DNA of 64,000 bases from Blumeriella jaapii (GCA_009599575.1 VWND01000028.1:186001-250000), one strand, 5' to 3'; positions 44,825-57,126 are shown, counted from the first letter of the stretch. The notes: generated by a model from the sequence alone, not told the origin. Program-made: numbers and translations.

Positions 44825-46191
44825 AGCGTGTCAAAGGCACTGTTGTGTCAGTGTATTTGAGCCTTTGACCGCTCTTTGCCATCCTTGAACTTCTCTGGCC
44901 TTCTGATTTCTCAAGACATCCTCTATTATCAAGGCCTTCGATACATCGGCGTATCAAGATGATCATGAGGCGAAAAGATCGCGGAATAAAGAAGCGGCTG
45001 ATGGTAACCAAGGACCTAATTGATGATGTCCTAGCATGGATGCTTATCAGCATAGACACCTCCACGAACTGCCAATCTGACGAGAACCAAAATCATCGCA
45101 CCGCAAGATCAGATGTTCGAGATTAGTTGAAGTTGATGAAAGCTTTACCGACAACCAGCAGCATCTCAGAAAAGGTTATCAAAATTGCAAATTCTCAGAT
45201 ATCGCTACGTTCCCGACTAGAGTGATATCGAAAAGGAGAGACGAGACCACAACACATGCTTACCGGCCCAGCCTTAAGTCCCCTGATTAGGGGATTATCT
45301 TTAGGCTCAGGCGTTTGCTAAGAGGGCGAATTGGCCGTCTTCTCCCAGTTAGACCAAAGACAGGTATTTGCTTTGAGAATGAGATTTGCGCGGCCTCTGT
45401 ATCTTGCTCTTGAGAGTTGACATAGCGAGCAATCTAGTCAAGATACGCTCAATAGCTGCTGGGCAATGTACATTCTTCTTTCGGTGCCACCACTAGGCTG
45501 CGCACAGCGTGTTCTCTTGTGCACACTGATGGTTCAGCTCGCTGCTTCAGAACCGAACTTTCGTATCGTTGGAATCAACAACTGGAAAAAAAAGCGCAAC
45601 AATGATATAAAGGAAATTCGACTGGCTCAACACAGGCCATAGGCGTGTTGTTTGCAGCCATGACATAGAACGAGGCTGCCTCGAAAATTTCTAAGCCTTG
45701 TGCCACACGAAAGCTCGATTCGAGGCCATTCTGATTTTGCATGAAGCCCGACACCACTGGACATTGAAATGGCACGAGGCTTTCACAAAATGGGCCGCAA
45801 GCTTCTAGATCGCGGGTTTCCACCCCAGCCCATATCCAACCAACGGCGGTCCAGCGCATGCTGTTTGGCGAATCCTTATATGCTTCTCGGAGGTTCAAGG
45901 CATTCTCAGCTGCACTGGACGATTGACCAGGCCTTGAACAGCGTTTGAACAGCGCTTGAACAGACGTGTGATAAGCGCAAGACCTCGGAAGCAGTGATGC
46001 TTCGGCCTCTCAACCGGCGGAAAATTCATCGAGTCTTTCCTAAATCAGCCCAGCAATTGTCTAACTGCTTTTGAGCAGAGCCGCATGCCGGCGCATTACC
46101 ACCGGGGACATTTTCCATAACATCAAGACATTTGCTCACAAACCTTCCTATTCGTTGCATAGGTATGTACAGCGTTTCCCAGCCTTGCTCT
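44825..46191. other. Mostly intergenic; possible gene debris
   Basis: 44825-45110 may be the wrecked end of the preceding pseudogene. A minus-strand 107-codon frame at 45898-45575 contains seven Cys and W-T-A-V-G-W-I-W-A-G, but I recognise no family and see no signal peptide, so I do not call it. Confidence 0.45.
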
Positions 46192-46600
46192 CTAATGATG
46201 CCCTTCTCCGTGACCCTCTCCATGTCCGTGATCATCGCTCAGAAAGAAGTGTTCGTATGCGCAATATCCTGCAAATGCCACCGTCGCGATGCCCAAGCCG
46301 GGAAAGCTACCCTTGAACCGGTTGAATCGTGTGAAAGGACCCGTGTATCGCCATGCTTCGCTGTTGACCGCCGTCAGTCTCGGATGCCGCCACCAGCCTT
46401 GCCATTGCACTCACGCTCTAGCCCACGGATCGTTCTTTGGAGTGCCCGCGGCGGCGGCGAAGGCCTTGGGATCGAAGCCCGTGAGATTTGCGCGGGGAGC
46501 GGCTCTTCGTACACTGCAACATTGTTGTTAGCATCCGCAACCTATCTCAGGCGTTCTCGCGCTGGCGTCTATTGGTCAGCCCGTACCTTGTAAGACGCAT
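46192..46600 (-). CDS. Complex I subunit NDUFB3/B12, mitochondrial
   Basis: Three minus-strand exons (46600-46587, 46513-46415, 46360-46192) join to 93 codons plus stop; the first exon has only 14 nt. The protein starts M-R-L-T-S-V-R-R-A-A-P-R (Arg-rich, presequence-like). It then has N-L-T-G-F-D-P-K-A-F-A and the family block N-D-P-W-A-R-A-E-A-W-R-Y-T-G-P-F. F-N-R-F-K-G-S-F-P-G-L-G-I leads into a single membrane segment (A-T-V-A-F-A-G-Y-C-A-Y) and E-H-F-F-L. The tail is rich in His and Gly (H-G-H-G-E-G-H). This is the supernumerary B12 subunit of NADH:ubiquinone oxidoreductase in the inner membrane arm. Without splicing only the third exon is visible. It is divergent from CAF1, with 447 bp between the starts. 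Confidence 0.9.
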
Positions 46601-47047
46601 TTCAAAGAAAGACTGTGGTCCGCGACACTGTATGCTGTATGCTTCTCAGTAGAGGGCAGGTCCGAGGTTTGGGAGTTTTCTCCAATTGAATGGACGTCGA
46701 AGGGGCACCTTGGCAGAGCACAGCATAAGGTAAGCTCAGAGCCGAGCCTGACGCTACTGGACTGTAGGTGTATCAGAAAGGCCAGCCGTGCCTGGTCCGG
46801 CTACTTTTCATCGGCCCAAATCCATTCACCTCAACCACCTCTTCTGCGCGACAAGATCAAGACGGATCCTGACAATACGCACACGATTCCCTACTCCTCT
46901 TCCTTCCGGTCTGTGTTGCCGCGATCTCGACTTCGACATCCACTATCTGCGAGCCCCGTACACATTTCATCCTCACCCTCCCCGGCTTGCGCCCATGAAC
47001 ATCAGACCGCTTCCTCGAGATTCGCATAGATAGCACCGAAGATCAAG
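46601..47047. promoter_or_regulatory. Shared divergent promoter region
   Basis: The 447-bp gap between the NDUFB3 start (minus) and the CAF1 start (plus) must contain both promoters and leaders. 46790-47030 is pyrimidine-rich, as in fungal 5' UTRs. No clear TATA box. Confidence 0.5.
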
Positions 47048-48553
47048 ATGCCTCCGCCGATGCAGCGATTCGGCGTGGCGAATAACATGGCCAGCCATTA
47101 CCAGCAGTATCCCTCCCATGCGCAGTCCCATGGCGCTGGTCTTGCTCCCCCCTCCAACCAGGGCTTCATGAACGCGAATCACATGAGCAACCCCTTCGCG
47201 GTCAATGGCAATGCGCTGAGCATATCTGGGGGCTTTGGAGGCGCGGGGCTAGGAATGCCGGGAGACACTGGGCTGGGAAGTGCTGCTGCGCGGATGGGTT
47301 TCGCCAATGCGAATCATTCCGCACACCATGGAATAGACCACGGCGCAAGAGCGGCGGGAGCAAGAACAGGATTCGGGATGTGTGGGCAAGCAACTTGCAC
47401 GAGGAAATGGCAATACTCAGGTGTCTGGTGGACAAGTACCCCTACGTGGCAATGGTAAGAGCAGAGGAAAGGCCGCTATGGACTCTTTGATCTGACGTGA
47501 AGTCAGGACACGGAATTTCCTGGACTCGTCGCGCGACCGATGGGATCTTTCAATGGGAAGAGCGATTATCACTATCAATGCTTGCGGTGTAACGTTGATC
47601 TGCTCAAACTTCTTCAATTGGGAATCAGTGTGTTCACGGAAGATGGCGAGACCCCACCAGCGCAGATGACCGCCGCAGACTTGGGACTCGACGTGACGCA
47701 GGACGAGCTGCGCAAGTACGCCAACAATGCCCCGATCCACATCCCAACCACATGGCAATTCAACTTCCAATTCTCCCTGGAGGAGGATATGTACGCCGAG
47801 ATGTCGATCGAAACATTACGACAAGCTGGGGTGGACTTTGTCCGAATGCAGACCGAGGGGATCGACATAGGTTCTTTTGGGTCAGCGCTCATGACCTCTG
47901 GTCTTGTGTGTGAGGAAGATGTGCACTGGGTTTCTTTCCATGGCGGCTACGACTTCGGGTACCTCACGAAACTGCTCCTGGTTAATCCTCTCCCGGACGA
48001 TGAGTTCGAATTCGATGTCAACATGAAAAAGTACTTCCCCAGCATCTACGACATCAAATACCTCATGAAAGCCGCCATCAGACAACACACCATGGGCCAG
48101 GCCACGCCACTGGATCCGCAGAACGCCGAAGTGCTGCAAAAGTTCGAGCAAAAGTCAGGACTAGACGCTCTAGCCGAGAGCCTGAAGATCAAGCGACAAG
48201 GCCTGGCGCACCAAGCCGGATCGGATTCCTTGTTGACGGGCAAGGTCTTTTTTCGGATCCGAGACAAAATCTTCAACGGCGACATCAGCGACGAGCACAA
48301 TGGCAAGGTGTGGGGTCTGGGATTCCCGGAGTACGCCGTCAACAGCTCCCACATCCAGCAGAATCACTATCAGCAGCAAGAGAACGTCACGCCGGGTCAG
48401 AATGGCTACACCAACGGCGCACCGACCACGCCGAACACCGGAAATGCGAATCTGGCGAGCACGCCTGGCCATAACAGCAATGCTGCTCCCATGGGACCTC
48501 CCACCCCAGGGGGAACAGGCGGCGTGTTCGGAGCATTTCAGTATAACAGGTAG
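47048..48553 (+). CDS. POP2: CCR4-NOT deadenylase CAF1/POP2, one apparent frameshift
   Basis: Two exons (47048-47454 and 47507-48553; intron with GTAAG donor and CAG acceptor), about 484 residues. The N-terminal 105 residues are M, N, G and Q rich. The RNase D-type domain follows: V-W-A-S-N-L-H-E-E-M, the catalytic D-T-E-F-P-G formed exactly across the splice, H-G-G-Y-D-F-G-Y-L (second Asp), and H-Q-A-G-S-D-S-L-L-T (third Asp). All DEDD residues are present. The tail is N/Q/G/P rich. CAF1 trims poly(A) tails within CCR4-NOT. As given, the frame slips one base at about 47360-47363, just before K-N-R-I-R-D-V-W, at a short A-run. Because the gene is normally indispensable for normal growth, a sequencing deletion is the likelier cause. 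Confidence 0.93.
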
Positions 48554-48606
48554 TGAGGGTCTAAATTCTCGGGCAAAGGCCTTAGGGTCCGGATGTTCGT
48601 GATCGA

Positions 48607-48621
48607 CCCCCCCCCCCCCCC
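48607..48621. repeat. Poly-C homopolymer, 15 nt
   Basis: 15 C, 54 bp after the CAF1 stop. Read on the minus strand it is poly-G followed by TCGATCACGAACATCCG, echoing the flank of the 34142 poly-G. Confidence 0.9.
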
Positions 48622-49426
48622 ACGAAAGGCGGACTTGGTGCACATCGTGACTGGAGTTAAACTTGGCGTAGCTATTGATTGACATGGGGGAGTTCGATAA
48701 ATTCGCCTTGTGGTGTTAGTGTACATTACGGAAGAGGATAGACACGAAGCGAATGCATTCATTGCCTAGACTCGTTTGCGACGCTGCTGTTGTGCCTACC
48801 CCATCTCGTGACGATAACTTGGGGATATAACAGCTTGGAGTAGCTTCGGTTCGGTTCGCTTTTATTTTTTTTAGATTTCGTGCCATGTTAGTACTGTACT
48901 GTAGTACTGTAAGTCAACACTTGAGGTTGCATCTGTGAATGCCACGGTAAGGAGTGGGGTACAATACCTATATGTACAGTACAGTAGGAGGTGCTGGTCT
49001 CCTCGTCCTCAAATCCATATACAGTACCTAGGTACCTACCTACAGTACGACTTCACACCCCAGCGACACTGCCGCACCCGATTCCAAATGCCCTCTGAGA
49101 GGCTCAGATGATGTCGTTCATTGAACCTATCGGATTTCATAATTTACTTACACGCCTTATTTGACTTTGTCTATTCCCTTTCCTACAGTACTGTAATGCC
49201 GTGCTGCAGTCCGTACCTAAGGTAGGTAGGTACCTAGGTAAGCAACAACGGTACAGTACTGTCGTAGTACATGTATTATGGTGTGTGTGACCTTCACTTC
49301 ACCAGACGCTGCACTTCCTCCTCCTCCTCCTCCTCTCCCAGGTCCGCCCCGAGCATATCGAAGCCCGCCTTTCAGATCCAGGTCATCTGGCCCGACGACT
49401 CGCGCCACGACTGGCTGGAGGATGGA

Positions 49427-49457
49427 GAGGGGAGGGGAGGGGAGGGGAGGGGAGGGT
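49427..49457. repeat. (GGGGA)n microsatellite
   Basis: About six GGGGA units ending GGGAGGGT. Confidence 0.9.
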
Positions 49458-49624
49458 AACTCCGTGGTGCGGCGACCGTCGGATCTCCACTAGGTCGACA
49501 CAGAACTGCTCACGCCACGCCACACACTTCCAGCTCTCTGCCTCGAGAGGAACGAGCTACTGTATATGTGTTCATCTGCGTTGGGGGTGACATGTCGGGC
49601 CGTGGGCCGTGGTCGCGAACGAAA

Positions 49625-49650
49625 GGCAAGGCAAGGCAAGGCAAGGCGAG
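49625..49650. repeat. (GGCAA)n microsatellite
   Basis: Four to five GGCAA units. Confidence 0.9.
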
Positions 49651-49899
49651 AGAGACTGGCGAGAATTCTAGCTCCGCGTTGTACTGTGCTGGGGCCTCGC
49701 TGGCCCGGGTCTTTCCTTCCAAGCCGGAAACCGCTGTCCCTCGGCCGCCAGGGGGGAACACGAACCGGTGGATAGTAGTAGATGAACCGGTGGATAGTAC
49801 AGTACTGTAGATGAACCGACCGGCCTGGCTGGGGCGGGGGAAACTCGTTGCGTTGTCGTGGGGTCGGGGTCGATGTTTGTCGATCGATCGATCGATTGG

Positions 49900-49939
49900 A
49901 AGGGAGGGAGGGAGGGAGGGAGGGAGGGAGGGAGGGAGG
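49900..49939. repeat. (GGGA)n microsatellite
   Basis: About nine perfect GGGA units, preceded at 49878-49896 by (GATC)n. Confidence 0.9.
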
Positions 49940-50897
49940 CTGGGTTTAGAATGCGACTGGAGCCGAGCTTGATCGTGGCTTATACTAGGTATGTAGGTAT
50001 TTATTGTACTGTGTATCTATTATACAATATACAACACAGTATATACTGATTCGAATAAGCATCAAAAAAGAGGTCGGCACGCGGCGCTTTTGATAGTGGC
50101 TAGCTAGCTAGCCTTTGCTACTATACAGTACAGTGCAGTGCTTCGGAAGAGCGAACTGTCTTTGAGGTCTTGCTCTGCATGCTTGTTGTATATACCTTAC
50201 CTACCTATGTAGCACAATATTATATACTGTACCGTACAGTACAATGCGCACAGAGCATGAAAGAAATACTTCGTTGGCTTGGCACGTCTTTGTATTACTT
50301 ACTGTATGTACATATACAGTACAGTATATACACCACGTAGGCAGGCACGCCTACGCCACGGAGGTTCGAGAGTCGGAGGCTAACGCCTGAATCCGCTAGG
50401 TTCCAATCGACGTGACCGAACTACACATACTTAGGTACTTACCTACATACATGTGATCGCCTCTCCGCTTGAAAACTCGACTGGCTAGCAGCACAGCACC
50501 AAGAAAAAGCTCATGAAGACGTGGAGCGAAAGACAGGGCGCGCTCAATCGCAGGAGATCGAGTACTCGTCCCGGATCCTTCTCTCGGTCCGAAATCACGT
50601 TCATCCCAAGGCCTTTGGCTCCTTACAGCACATCGTACAGTATGGTATGTGAATGGGAGCGTGCCAGGCTGGGACCATGTGCTCTCTCTCTCTCTCTGCG
50701 GCCCTCTCTGGCAACACTGCCATGCGAGCGAGCGAGCGACTCCGAATGGACTTGAAGAGGCCTCGCAACAAAGCCGCTCGCTCGTCCCAGCGCTCGACGA
50801 GAGCAGCCGCTCCGAGTTCGACGCGCGCGTTATCAGCTCATTCGGGTGTCTGTCTCGCGAGCCGCAGTACAGTACTGTACAGTACAGTATATACAGT

Positions 50898-50967
50898 ACA
50901 TACAATACAGTACATACAATACAGTACATACAATACAGTACATACAATACAGTACATACAATACAGT
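50898..50967. repeat. 14-bp minisatellite ACATACAATACAGT x 5
   Basis: Five perfect head-to-tail copies, flanked by degenerate copies on both sides. Shares its ACATACAAT half with the 54.5-kb array. Confidence 0.97.
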
Positions 50968-51474
50968 ACTTACAGTACAGTACCTACATATGGCACGCAT
51001 GCAATCTTGCGTAGTGGCCCAAGCCAGGGCTGCTTCTCGACGAGGCGGCGGAGCAGCAGGCGAGCGTAAGCGAGATTCAGGTACAGTACAGACAGTACAG
51101 ACAGTACATACAAGCAACCTACTGTAGGTACAGTACTACATATAACGTGACGTTCATAGTGTTGCGTACCTACCTTACCTACCTAGCTTTCTACGCACGG
51201 AGTCTGTACTGTACATACGATCCCTCAACACCGAGATCGGGCCAGGATGCACCGCACATCCTGTACATACACACATACATACACACATTGTACATACATA
51301 CAGCAGCTACTTACATACTGCACTACTCATCTGCTTTCTTTCCATCTGCGATGGGGCACGGCGAAGAGGCTCGCCGGCCGAGAAATCTCGATCGGGTCCA
51401 CCACGAGCGGCGCGACCGCCAACCGCGCTCTGTCGTCCGTCCGTGCAGGGGCTAGCTAGCGTGACGGACAACGT

Positions 51475-51530
51475 TGTGTGTGTGTGTATGTGTGTAGGTA
51501 GGTAGGTATGTATGTAGGTTTGTGTGTGCT
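51475..51530. repeat. (GT)n and (GTAG)n microsatellites
   Basis: GTGTGTGTGTATGTGTGTAG followed by GTAGGTAGGTATGTATGTAG. Confidence 0.85.
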
Positions 51531-52153
51531 CCGGGCGACTACATGTACGGTACCGCACCGCAGGCACAGATTCCAGGACGGGAGATATGTATGTACCTAT
51601 ATGTGTACTGTACCTAGGTATGTACGTAGGTACTGTGATTACGTACACACAAGCAGCAGTGTACACATACAATGCACAGAAACGTCAAGGCCCGGCCCGA
51701 GCCCGGACCAACCGGAAGGGCTCACCTAGCGGACACCTGCCACCCATTGCTGTTGTACCGTACCGTACCGTACAGTGCAGGACAGTACATACAGCACGGC
51801 GTTCTCGAGGGTCGCATGGATGACACCGAAATGCGCAGCTGCGCCCGTCTTGGATCCCCACGACAAGGCGGCTTGAGGTTGCTCCGGGTTCCCTGGCCTT
51901 GCGAGCCGTTGAGCAACATCGTCGTCATCTCCGCAGCGTCAGCGTCAACCGGGACCTACGGTGTGTATAGTACTGTTCTTCCCTCGACCCTGCTCTACGG
52001 TCCTGTGCCCTATGTACAGTATGTACATACATAGATAGCACAGTACTGTACGGTTTATACAATACAATACAGTACAGCACCTCTTCCACAAACCCGTGCC
52101 GCGTATCACGTGCTATACTATGCTATACTATACTATACAGTTCGTGCGCACAT

Positions 52154-52215
52154 ACACACACACACACACACACGCACATACACTATGTACCTGTACACAC
52201 ACACACACACACAGT
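52154..52215. repeat. (CA)n microsatellites
   Basis: Two CA runs, split by a GTACCTGTA interruption. Confidence 0.9.
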
Positions 52216-52412
52216 ACAGTACACATCGCCCGCCCGCCCTCCCATCCGCACGCACGCACGCACGCACGTCCGGGGGGAACCAACACCACGAACGAAAACC
52301 AGCCGTCCGGAAACGCGGCCGGCTCCGGCTCCCGGGGGGCCTGCAGCCGATCGAGGGCGAGGCCTGCATGGCCGCCGTCTGGGAAGCCAGGATGCAATCC
52401 CGCGTCGAAGGT

Positions 52413-52428
52413 GCGACGTGCAACAAAA
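52413..52428 (+). repeat. GCGACGTGCAACAAAA motif copy
   Basis: Exact 16-bp core. First of the copies in the 52-57 kb field. Confidence 0.85.
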
Positions 52429-54520
52429 CAGAGACGGACGGGCGCGATGCGTGCTTTGCGCGGAATGCTGGGGGCGGTGCCGTGCCGTGCCGTGCCGTAG
52501 GGTCTCGTCGGTTGGTTTGTGTGGGTGTGTTTGTGTGTGTGTAGGTGTGGGTGTGGGTGTGGGTGTGTACGACGTCTGCTATGCTATACCCGTGCGTTGT
52601 GGTGGCGGGCGGGAGGATGGGCGGGAGGATGGGCGTGGCCGTGTTGATGGGAGCAGGCTTTCGTCGTGGCGGGTGGTAGGTGTGGCTTCGTGGGAATCGT
52701 ACTGTACTTACTCACGATGTATACATATAAAGGTACCCTATAGGTATGTATATACACACGCATACCCGTGACGGGCGGGGAATGAAGAGGCACACCTTGA
52801 CCGCGGGGACCGTCGATGTCACCGCGAGATACTGTACTGAGTGTTTGTGTGTGTGTGGATTGTACTGTACAGTAAGTATAGTATAGCACAGCACAGCACA
52901 GCACCGTGTCGTCGGGCTGGGGACGCTTCTTCGTGAGGCTCGCGGGAGTTCTCGCTTGCTGTGCTGTGCTGTGCTGTACTGTGCTGTACATACAGGACAT
53001 ATAACAACAACAGTATGTACTATGTACAGTAAATACAGTACGTACAGGACATAAATACAACATCAGTACATATATATGTATATACATACAGACATACAGT
53101 GCGTGTGTGGTTTGGGCTGAGCGAATTCGACGCCATCTACAGTACAGTACGGTACCCCCTACCTACCTACAGTACAGCATGTACATACAGTAAGTATGTG
53201 TATATGCCATACCTGCGCCATCGCAAACCGTTTCTGTAACCGGTATTTAGGAAAATGCCCTTTCGGAGACTTTGCAAACCTACTTTCCCACATACACACA
53301 TACGTACATACATAGGTACAGTACATACTAGGTACATGCGGTACATGCGGTACCTATGTATGTATGTGTGTATGTACCTCACGCAGACGGCTGCAGCTCA
53401 TGACGTATCCATCGCTAACTTTCCGCCTCATGCTGAACTCTCCGAACATCCGCCTTCCCCCCTTTTTTTGGGGGGGGGTCCCTCTCCCTCGGGGGCTCGT
53501 ATGGCTGGCTGGAAAGCCGCCCGCCACCTGCCGTCGCATCTCTCGCGTGATGGGAACGCTGCGACGGCATGTCCCGTCCCGTACCGTCTCGTATCGTACC
53601 GTGCTGTACGGTTCTGTCGTGTATGGCTGCGCGTCGCGTCGCCGGGGTGCCCCGTGCTCGGAGGGCGAGGCCGCGGTCGCGGTCAGCGGGGAGCCAGGTT
53701 GTCGTCGCTCGCTCGGACGGTCGATGCGCCGGGACGGGACTCGACGTGGACCGGTCGAGTCAGGTCGGTCGGGCGGGCGCTCGCTCGTCGCTCGTGGCTC
53801 GAGGCTTGGAGCGCGCAGCGCGGAGCGAGGAGCGAGGAGCGAGGAGGAATGCGAACCGCCGCGGCCGCCGTCGCACGGGATCGTGCGCGGCTCTGCGGTA
53901 CGGGACCGTACGGGACGTACTGTAGATACTGTACGTAGAGGTACCTAGGTACCGTACTGTACTGTCCTGTGAGTGCGGTCGGTGTGTGCATCCCGCGCTC
54001 GCGTGCTGGGCCGCCATCTTTCGGCGCCCCAGGACGACCGCCTCGGTACGGTACGGTACGGCACGTGCGATGGATGCACGTGATCCCCGTAGTGCCTGCC
54101 GGGGGTCGTGTGGGAAACCACCACCGCGGTGGGCCAGAGGCGACGAGTGATGCGCCATGTGGACTGGAGGAGGGCGCTGGTCTCTGCGCGGAGACTTCGT
54201 ATCGATGATCAAGACGGCGGGCGGGATTGCGAATGCGCCAGGGATGCCTCGGGCCCTTCGCTGCGAGTGGTCTCGGTCGGCAAACGCCGAGCGTGTCACA
54301 CAACCGTTCTTGGGGGGGGCATCTCCAAACTTTGCGTCTTGGAGTTTGTATGTACGGTAGATACTGTAGATGTGCCGTCTTTTCGCCGTCGGCTGATCGA
54401 TCGTGTGCATCGCAAGCCCACGACAGTAGGGTGGCCGATTTCGGACGAACATGGTCGTACGTACTGTACTGTATCGTACTGTATGGGTATGATTGCAGGT
54501 ATGTGAGTACAGGATTGTAC

Positions 54521-54950
54521 TGTATACACAATGCTGTACATACAATGCTGTACTTACAAACTGTACATACAAACTGTACATACAAACTGTACATACAATA
54601 CTGTCCATACAATTGTACATACAATGCTGTCCATACAATTGTACATACAATGCTGTACTTATAATGCTGTACTTAAAATGCTGTACATACAATGCTGTAC
54701 TTACAATGCTGTCCATACAATTGTACTTACAATGCTGTACATACAAACTGTACATACAAAACTGTACATACAAAACTGAACATACAATACTGTACACACA
54801 ATACTGTTTAGACAACACTGTAGATATAATTCTGTCCGTGCAATACTGTATTTACAATTCTGTATATGAATACAGGACTGTACTGTACATACAATACTGT
54901 ACATACAATAATGTACACACAATACTGTATACACAATCCTGTACATACAT
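54521..54950. repeat. Imperfect 12-15-bp minisatellite, about 30 units
   Basis: Units around ACATACAATGCTGT, with variants ACTTACAATGCTGT, CCATACAATTGT, ACATACAAACTGT and ACATACAATACTGT. Order and lengths vary, so it is an old or fast-changing array. Related by sequence to the 50.9-kb and 57.0-kb arrays. Confidence 0.92.
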
Positions 54951-55019
54951 ACTCCACACAACACAAACCACCGCAGGCAAGCCGAGCCAAGGCCACACAC
55001 ACACACCGCAAGCAGTCCA

Positions 55020-55440
55020 GTCAGGGACCAGTCGTCCGGCTTCACGGGCCCCCCTTTCCGGCGACGTGCAACAAAAAACCGTCGCAGGCACGAGCAGCAG
55101 CGCATCTCGAAGCGCGATTCTATTTTCGGGGCGCTCCGCCGCGTCGAAAGAACGAAAAGAAGGCGTGGGAGAGGGGCTCCCGCGCAAGGCAAGCAACACG
55201 GCCAGCCGCGACAACCTAAAGCCCATCGCGGCCAGGGACCAGTGTCCGGGCCTCGCGGGTCCCCTTTCCGGCGACGTGCAACAGAAGCGGACGCGCGCCT
55301 CCCATTCGCGCACGCCGCTCGCTCGCGCGCGCGCTCAGCACCGCCCGCCGACGAGGAGGAGCCCGTCGTCGCTCGGGGCCCCAAGTCCGCCGGCGGCTGC
55401 GCGGGTGCCTCTTCCGGCGACGTGCAACAAAAAAAAAAAA
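55020..55440 (+). repeat. Three GC-rich blocks with GCGACGTGCAAC core
   Basis: Cores at 55061-55076, 55271-55286 and 55417-55432. The first two are also preceded by GGACCAGT...CCCCTTTCCG, so the shared unit is at least 50 bp. The third ends in a long A-run. Confidence 0.8.
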
Positions 55441-55789
55441 GAAAAAAAACCCCCAGCGCGGCCGCGAGCGCGCACCGCCGACTGATTCGCGCGCGGTCAA
55501 GCGGTGATGGTTCTCGCGCAGGCGCAGGCCGAGGCCGAGCGGGCGGGCTTTCCTCTGTCTCGCCATCCCATCTTCCACCGAGAAGACGGGCTCGACGCGC
55601 GCTGGCCCGTCGCAGCATACATAGGTACCTAGGTACATAGCATGGCGCGTGAAGCACAACACCGTACCGTACCGCACCGCACTGTACCGCAAGCAAGAGC
55701 CTCCTGTCTGTCCCGTACCGTGCGGGCCCGACGCAACCCATACACACACTCACTTACTTCCATCCGTCCAGGACTTACTCACTCGCTCA

Positions 55790-55870
55790 CTCACTCACTA
55801 GTCGTCCGGGTCCGCGGGTGCCCTTTCCGGCGACGTGCAACAAAACGGCCGTCGGCCGCGCACGCACGCC
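55790..55870 (+). repeat. Block copy 4 of GCGACGTGCAAC repeat
   Basis: Core 55830-55845, preceded by AGTCGTCCGGGTCCGCGGGTG and followed by CGGCCGTCG. Confidence 0.8.
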
Positions 55871-56004
55871 TCTCATTCGCGCGCACTCGCTCGTGCTCTT
55901 GCTCTCTCTCGGCCTTTGTTTGGCTTCATCTCGGCTAGGGCGGGACGCGTGCGCACTTGCCCTTTTGCCATGCCGTTGGGGCGTCTGGGCATATGTATGT
56001 GTGT

Positions 56005-56044
56005 AGGTAGGTAGGTAGGTAGGTAGGTAGGTAGGTAGGTAGGT
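56005..56044. repeat. (GTAG)n microsatellite
   Basis: About ten perfect GTAG units. Confidence 0.95.
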
Positions 56045-56099
56045 ACTCGCGGGATGTCGGTACGGTGCTGGATTTGGTGTGGGGGGGGAGTAGGACATA

Positions 56100-56300
56100 G
56101 ATGTGTGTTTGTGTGTACTATGTGTGTGTATATGTGTGTATGTATATATGTGTATAATGTGTATGTGTGTATGTGTGTATGTGTGTATGTGTGTATGTGT
56201 GTATGTGTGTATATGTGTATGTGTGTATGTGTATATGTGTGTATATATGTATATGTGTATATATGTACATCTATCTGTATAATAAAACTTGTATATATGT

Positions 56301-56334
<34 letters not shown>

Positions 56335-56340
56335 CAGACA
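56100..56340. repeat. GTGTAT/AT-rich microsatellite tract
   Basis: Alternating GT and TATG repeats grading into (TA)n at about 56295-56335. Confidence 0.9.
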
Positions 56341-56417
56341 GAATATGCCTAGATACATATAATAAACAAACACAGTACAGTACCTAGCAGAATCCACGAC
56401 ATGCAAGCCTATACACA

Positions 56418-56520
56418 TACACACTCACTCATTCACTCACTCACTCACCACTCACTCACCACTCACTCACCACTCACCCACTCACCACCCACCCACTCAC
56501 TGACTCACTCACCAACACCA
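56418..56520. repeat. (ACTC)n microsatellite
   Basis: CACTCACT units with ACC interruptions. Confidence 0.9.
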
Positions 56521-56649
56521 ACTCCAACTCCAACCCACGCGCCACCAAACGAGCCACGCGAACAGAAACCAGCAGTACATACAGTACATACAGTACAACA
56601 GTACTCCACTCCACTCCAGTCCAGCAGCACAGTCGACAACAGACAGACA

Positions 56650-56725
56650 CAACCCCGGGGCGCACCCGCGCGCGGCCCCCCGGGTGCGCTCGCCGGCGAC
56701 GTGCAACAAAAACGGCCGTCGCCCA
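56650..56725 (+). repeat. Block copy 5 of GCGACGTGCAAC repeat
   Basis: Core 56696-56711, followed by CGGCCGTCG as in copy 4. Confidence 0.8.
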
Positions 56726-57020
56726 ACGCGCACAGGACACGAGCACGGTAATCAGCAATGGCAATGGCAATGGCTGGCACGCACGTTGGGCCGCCGCTGC
56801 TCGGCCCGGACGTGTTGCTACAGTGGGTAAGCTCGCGCCGATGCTTAGCGGCGCGCGGCGCGCGGGCTGGGTTGCGCACCGCCGGAAGGACATCCGGTGT
56901 GTGTGGGTGTGAGGGTGTTTACGTAATACGTGTGTGTGTACATATGGTAGGTATGTATGTATGTATGTACATATGGTATGTACGGTGTATAGAAATATAG
57001 GGTATATACAGTATGTACGT

Positions 57021-57126
57021 ACAGTACATACAGTATATACAGTACATACAGTATATACAGTACATACAGTACATACAGTACATACAGTACATACAGTACA
57101 TACAGTATACACAGTACATACAGTAC
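57021..57126. repeat. 9-bp minisatellite ACATACAGT
   Basis: About 11 units of ACATACAGT (some ATATACAGT). This equals the 14-bp unit of 50.9 kb without AATAC. Confidence 0.95.

Noticed and set aside
50898..50967. CRISPR-like regular array
   Set aside because: The 14-bp units abut without spacers, and the window is eukaryotic.
54493..55753. Frames of 330-350 codons on both strands
   Set aside because: They translate a 14-bp minisatellite and GC-rich repeats; the products are periodic and present on both strands at once.
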